Source: an uncultured Clostridia bacterium (GTDB lineage: Bacteria > Bacillota > Clostridia > UMGS1883). Taken from it: a stretch of DNA of 23,979 nt. This document shows positions 23,943-23,979 of the stretch, in pieces (position 1 is the stretch's first letter; the number at the start of each line of letters is the position of its first letter). Position numbers and translations under genes: made by a program. The DNA lies in NCBI GenBank assembly GCA_934476455.1, contig CAKSNY010000035.1, positions 1 to 23,979 of the forward strand, written 5' to 3'. The notes under the pieces were generated by a model, which made no database searches, was not told where the DNA came from, and saw nothing but the letters and a program-made list of their open reading frames with translations.

Positions 23943-23979
23943 CCCTGCAAGGGCTGGCGCGGTGAGCGCCGCGCGAGCA
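23943..23979 (+). other. GC-rich continuation past the right repeat
   Basis: Thirty-seven bases with two small hairpins: CCCT-GCA-AGGG and GCGCGG/CCGCGC (23957-23974). It could be further body of the repeat, because the left copy is cut off by base 1 at exactly the corresponding point. No gene is visible. Confidence 0.4.

Noticed and set aside
1..23979. End repeats as terminal inverted repeats of one 24-kb transposon
   Set aside because: No transposase, integrase or other mobility gene lies between them, the content is housekeeping genes, and no target-site duplication can be judged at the window edges.
1..23979. CRISPR array, tRNA or rRNA genes
   Set aside because: No regularly spaced repeats, cloverleaf patterns or rRNA-like segments seen on reading through the window.

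Overview
The window looks like chromosomal DNA of an anaerobic, low-to-moderate-GC Firmicute of the class Clostridia. The evidence is strong AGGAGG-type ribosome binding sites with many TTG and GTG starts, SigA-type promoters, an S-layer-homology protein, a clostridial-type 2[4Fe-4S] ferredoxin, a PfoR-like membrane protein and compact operons. Housekeeping and amino-acid genes dominate. I see no rRNA, tRNA, CRISPR array, transposase, integrase or phage gene.

Layout. (1) 1-373: non-coding, hairpin-rich, holding one full and one partial copy of a structured repeat. (2) 374-955 (-): DUF5662-type protein. (3) 1105-4564 (+): ECF sigma factor, membrane anti-sigma factor, and a secreted YcdB/PepSY-like protein with SLH repeats, probably one stress-response or cell-envelope regulon unit. 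(4) 4652-6971 (-): polar amino-acid ABC transporter (binding lipoprotein, permease, ATPase) with a hairpin between the binding-protein and permease genes. (5) 7101-11948 (-): one operon from a very good promoter, PfoR-like PTS IIC membrane protein, dusB, proB, proA, proC (glutamate to proline plus a tRNA-modifying enzyme). (6) 12105-12278 (+): a 57-residue ferredoxin, divergent from that operon. (7) 12346-13915 (+): trmN6-like and rsmI methyltransferases. (8) 14030-16914 (+): PheB-like ACT protein, homoserine dehydrogenase and aspartokinase from a near-consensus promoter. The aspartokinase gene has an internal Shine-Dalgarno plus GTG that should give a separate regulatory subunit. (9) 16980-18989 (+): a ComEC-like protein whose C-terminal lactamase-like region lacks metal ligands. 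(10) 19047-23803 (+): rlmB, small ACT protein, LUD protein, short-chain dehydrogenase and secreted phosphodiester glycosidase, closed by a perfect terminator hairpin. (11) 23842-23979: a second full copy of the repeat, inverted relative to the one at position 1.

The most unusual structural signal is that the window begins and ends in the same ~100-bp, two-hairpin repeat in opposite orientations (about 93% identical by eye). This could be a dispersed structured repeat family of this genome, and may also mean the window is a contig that stopped at repeats on both sides. I found no convincing new defence or mobile system. The best leads are this repeat, the metal-site-less ComEC, the ECF sigma/anti-sigma/SLH unit, and the PfoR-dusB-proBAC operon.
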